Positions 4,911 through 5,645 of a DNA stretch of 5,645 nucleotides are shown here, piece by piece. The stretch spans positions 1 to 5,645 of the forward strand of contig URWY01000022.1 in assembly GCA_900551705.1 (NCBI GenBank). Direction: 5' to 3'. The stretch comes from an uncultured Bacillota bacterium. Lineage in GTDB: Bacteria > Bacillota > Clostridia > Christensenellales > UBA1242. The position numbers were made by a program, and so were the translations under genes. The notes below the pieces were generated by a model. The model did no database searches, was not told the DNA's origin, and saw only the letters and a program-made list of their open reading frames with translations. How positions within the stretch are numbered: the stretch's first letter is position 1; every line of letters starts with the position of its first letter.

Positions 4911-4918
4911 AATGCTCG
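4888..4918. promoter_or_regulatory. inverted repeat spanning the tRNA-Lys promoter (possible operator)
   Basis: CGAGCATTTTATT (4888-4900) and AATATAATGCTCG (4906-4918) are reverse complements at 12 of 13 positions, separated by GTGCT. The repeat starts just after the -35 box, contains the -10 box and ends at the expected transcription start. A dimeric DNA-binding protein there would block transcription. No regulator can be named. Confidence 0.5.
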
Positions 4919-4921
4919 CAT

Positions 4922-4998
4922 GGTTCACTAGCTCAGCCGGCTAGAGCACTTGACTTTTAATCAAGGGGTCCCGGGTTCGAATCCCGGGTGAGCCACCA
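4922..4998 (+). tRNA. tRNA-Lys (anticodon UUU)
   Basis: The full cloverleaf can be drawn. The acceptor arms GGTTCAC (4922-4928) and GTGAGCC (4988-4994) pair with one wobble. The D arm is GCTC/GAGC (4931-4934, 4944-4947). The anticodon stem is CTTGA/TCAAG (4949-4953, 4961-4965) with loop CTTTTAA and anticodon TTT at 4956-4958. The T arm is CCGGG/CCCGG with loop TTCGAAT. The discriminator A4995 is followed by an encoded CCA (4996-4998). It reads AAA and AAG, the dominant lysine codons in this AT-rich genome. It stands alone, with a protein gene starting 20 bases downstream. Confidence 0.98.
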
Positions 4999-5006
4999 AT
5001 TATATT

Positions 5007-5013
5007 AAGGTGG
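5007..5013 (+). promoter_or_regulatory. ribosome binding site of the zinc-ribbon membrane protein gene
   Basis: AAGGTGG ends five bases before ATG 5019. Two in-frame GTG codons at 5010 and 5013 overlap this site and are therefore not the start. It lies nine bases after the tRNA CCA end. Confidence 0.7.
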
Positions 5014-5018
5014 TGCGT

Positions 5019-5438
5019 ATGAAAAACACTCAACCAAAAGTTTTTAAAACATTGTTAATTCTTGCTCCAATATTTATGGCCGCAGGAATTATTTTAGTTA
5101 TACTAGCAAACACTGTTTTGGCAGATGGCATTATGCCAAATGTCGCAGCATTGATACCAGGTTCGTTTTTGATTTTTATCGGATTTGCATGCTTGATGTT
5201 TGGGCTTGTTCCAGTGCTTAATAAAACAGCAATCAAATTGCAAAAACATATTCAAGAAGAAAATAAAGAAGATTTAACTTCAATAGCAAATACCAAGGTG
5301 GAAATAAATAAACAAGCAATTCAAACAGCAGTTAAAACTGGCACACAAGCAATGAAATCATCTAAATATTGCAAAGAATGTGGCGCAGAGATAGACTTAG
5401 ATTCAAAATTTTGCAACAAGTGTGGCAAAGAACAATAA
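5019..5438 (+). CDS. small membrane protein with C-terminal zinc ribbon, function unknown
   Basis: I do not recognise a named family. The product is 139 residues. Two hydrophobic helices (about 9-31 and 43-67) are separated by a short loop, VLADGIMPN, and make a hairpin in the membrane. A polar segment (about 69-112, rich in K, E, T and Q, probably helical) leads to a C-terminal zinc ribbon: C118-x2-C121-x10-C132-x2-C135, in the form YCKECGAEIDLDSKFCNKCG. Both ends probably face the cytoplasm, because the basic flanks (K2, K7, K10 and K69 onward) lie on that side. Zinc ribbons of this type are common in Firmicutes membrane proteins of unknown role and often act in protein contacts. No separate promoter fits between the tRNA and ATG 5019, so it is probably on the tRNA-Lys transcript. 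A strong terminator follows directly. Confidence 0.85.
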   Translation: MKNTQPKVFKTLLILAPIFMAAGIILVILANTVLADGIMPNVAALIPGSFLIFIGFACLMFGLVPVLNKTAIKLQKHIQEENKEDLTSIANTKVEINKQAIQTAVKTGTQAMKSSKYCKECGAEIDLDSKFCNKCGKEQ

Positions 5439-5442
5439 CAAC

Positions 5443-5465
5443 ACGGAGATGTCTCCGTTTTTTTT
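5443..5465 (+). terminator. intrinsic terminator after the zinc-ribbon gene
   Basis: ACGGAG and CTCCGT form a stem (5443-5448 and 5453-5458) around ATGT, followed by eight T in total (5458-5465). It lies five bases after the stop codon and would end the tRNA-Lys/membrane-protein transcript. Confidence 0.9.
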
Positions 5466-5503
5466 AATGCAAAAATAAAAACAAACAAATTTGGGCAACC
5501 TTG

Positions 5504-5543
5504 GCAACATCGTTGCTTTTTTTGGCTACCTTGTAGCATTTTT
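5504..5543. other. two tandem short-loop hairpins with T-runs
   Basis: GCAAC-ATC-GTTGC (5504-5516) is followed by seven T. GCTAC-CTT-GTAGC (5525-5537) is followed by A and five T. Each has a 5-bp stem and a three-base loop, and they are spaced 21 bases apart. They look like back-up terminators or copies of one intergenic element; a related GGCAACC sequence lies just upstream at 5494-5500. Confidence 0.5.
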
Positions 5544-5576
5544 GGTTTGAAAATGGCAAAATTAGGGGGCTAAGGG

Positions 5577-5589
5577 GTGGCAACGCCAC
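5577..5589. other. short hairpin GTGGC/GCCAC
   Basis: GTGGC-AAC-GCCAC is a perfect 5-bp inverted repeat with a three-base loop, the same geometry as the pair at 5504-5543. No T-run follows; it is succeeded by alternating A and T tracts. Confidence 0.4.
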
Positions 5590-5636
5590 AAAAATTTTAA
5601 AAATTTTTGAAAATTTTCGAAAAAACACCTCAAAAT
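5590..5636. promoter_or_regulatory. helically phased A/T tracts upstream of a promoter
   Basis: A5T4, A5T5, A4T4, A6 and A4T tracts are centred near 5594, 5603, 5613, 5622 and 5633, about one helical turn apart. Such phasing bends DNA and commonly acts as an UP-element-like enhancer. It ends directly before a -35 box at 5639. Confidence 0.55.
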
Positions 5637-5638
5637 GC

Positions 5639-5644
5639 TTGACA
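5639..5644 (+). promoter_or_regulatory. -35 box of a promoter cut by the window end
   Basis: TTGACA matches the consensus and the other -35 boxes of this window. The -10 box would lie beyond the window, so this stays a candidate. Confidence 0.45.
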
Positions 5645-5645
5645 T

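Noticed and set aside
5010..5018. GTG 5010 or 5013 as start of the zinc-ribbon protein
   Set aside because: Both fall within the AAGGTGG ribosome binding site of ATG 5019.
1..5645. Mobile element, phage, CRISPR or defence system
   Set aside because: No transposase, integrase, terminal inverted repeats, spaced direct repeats or defence domains are present; gene content is core chromosomal.

Overview
The window is AT-rich chromosomal DNA from a low-GC Gram-positive bacterium, most likely an uncultured member of the Clostridia. The evidence is the scpA-scpB pair behind an M50 peptidase, the infC-rpmI-rplT operon with an RNA leader, AGGAGG-type ribosome binding sites, sigma-A-like promoters (TTGACA with TATAAT-like boxes), and an RNase P RNA of the ancestral A type rather than the B type of Bacilli. 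The genus cannot be told from this sequence.

Layout. Bases 2-265 hold the 3' end of a BspA-like leucine-rich-repeat protein gene. It converges on rnpB (minus strand, about 325-665) across a shared bidirectional terminator. rnpB and rimM are divergent, with promoters packed into about 100 bp. rimM (768-1256) stands without its usual rpsP/trmD neighbours. A promoter then sits directly against the ATG of a membrane zinc peptidase (1304-1966), which overlaps scpA (1963-2745), which overlaps scpB (2738-3529). A terminator that includes the scpB stop codon closes this unit.

A new promoter at about 3566 starts the translation operon. It has a leader of about 140 nt with hairpins and an intrinsic terminator (attenuator), followed by infC (3744-4262), rpmI (4275-4469) and rplT (4482-4838). 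infC has no ATG, GTG or TTG in frame at the proper N-terminus and must start at a rare codon, best ATT at 3744. Next comes tRNA-Lys(UUU) (4922-4998) under a promoter that carries a large inverted repeat. Only 20 bases later starts a small two-helix membrane protein with a C-terminal zinc ribbon (5019-5438), apparently on the same transcript. The last 180 bases have no gene: they hold a terminator, three small hairpins, a run of helically phased A/T tracts and a -35 box cut by the window edge.

Most genes serve core functions: RNA processing (rnpB, tRNA), ribosome assembly and translation (rimM, infC, rpmI, rplT) and chromosome segregation (scpA, scpB). I find no mobile element, CRISPR array or defence system, and no convincing new multi-gene system. 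The most interesting signals are regulatory: the rare infC start with its attenuated leader, the inverted repeat over the tRNA promoter, the tRNA-mRNA arrangement, a likely leaderless peptidase mRNA, and the curved-DNA signature at the right edge.
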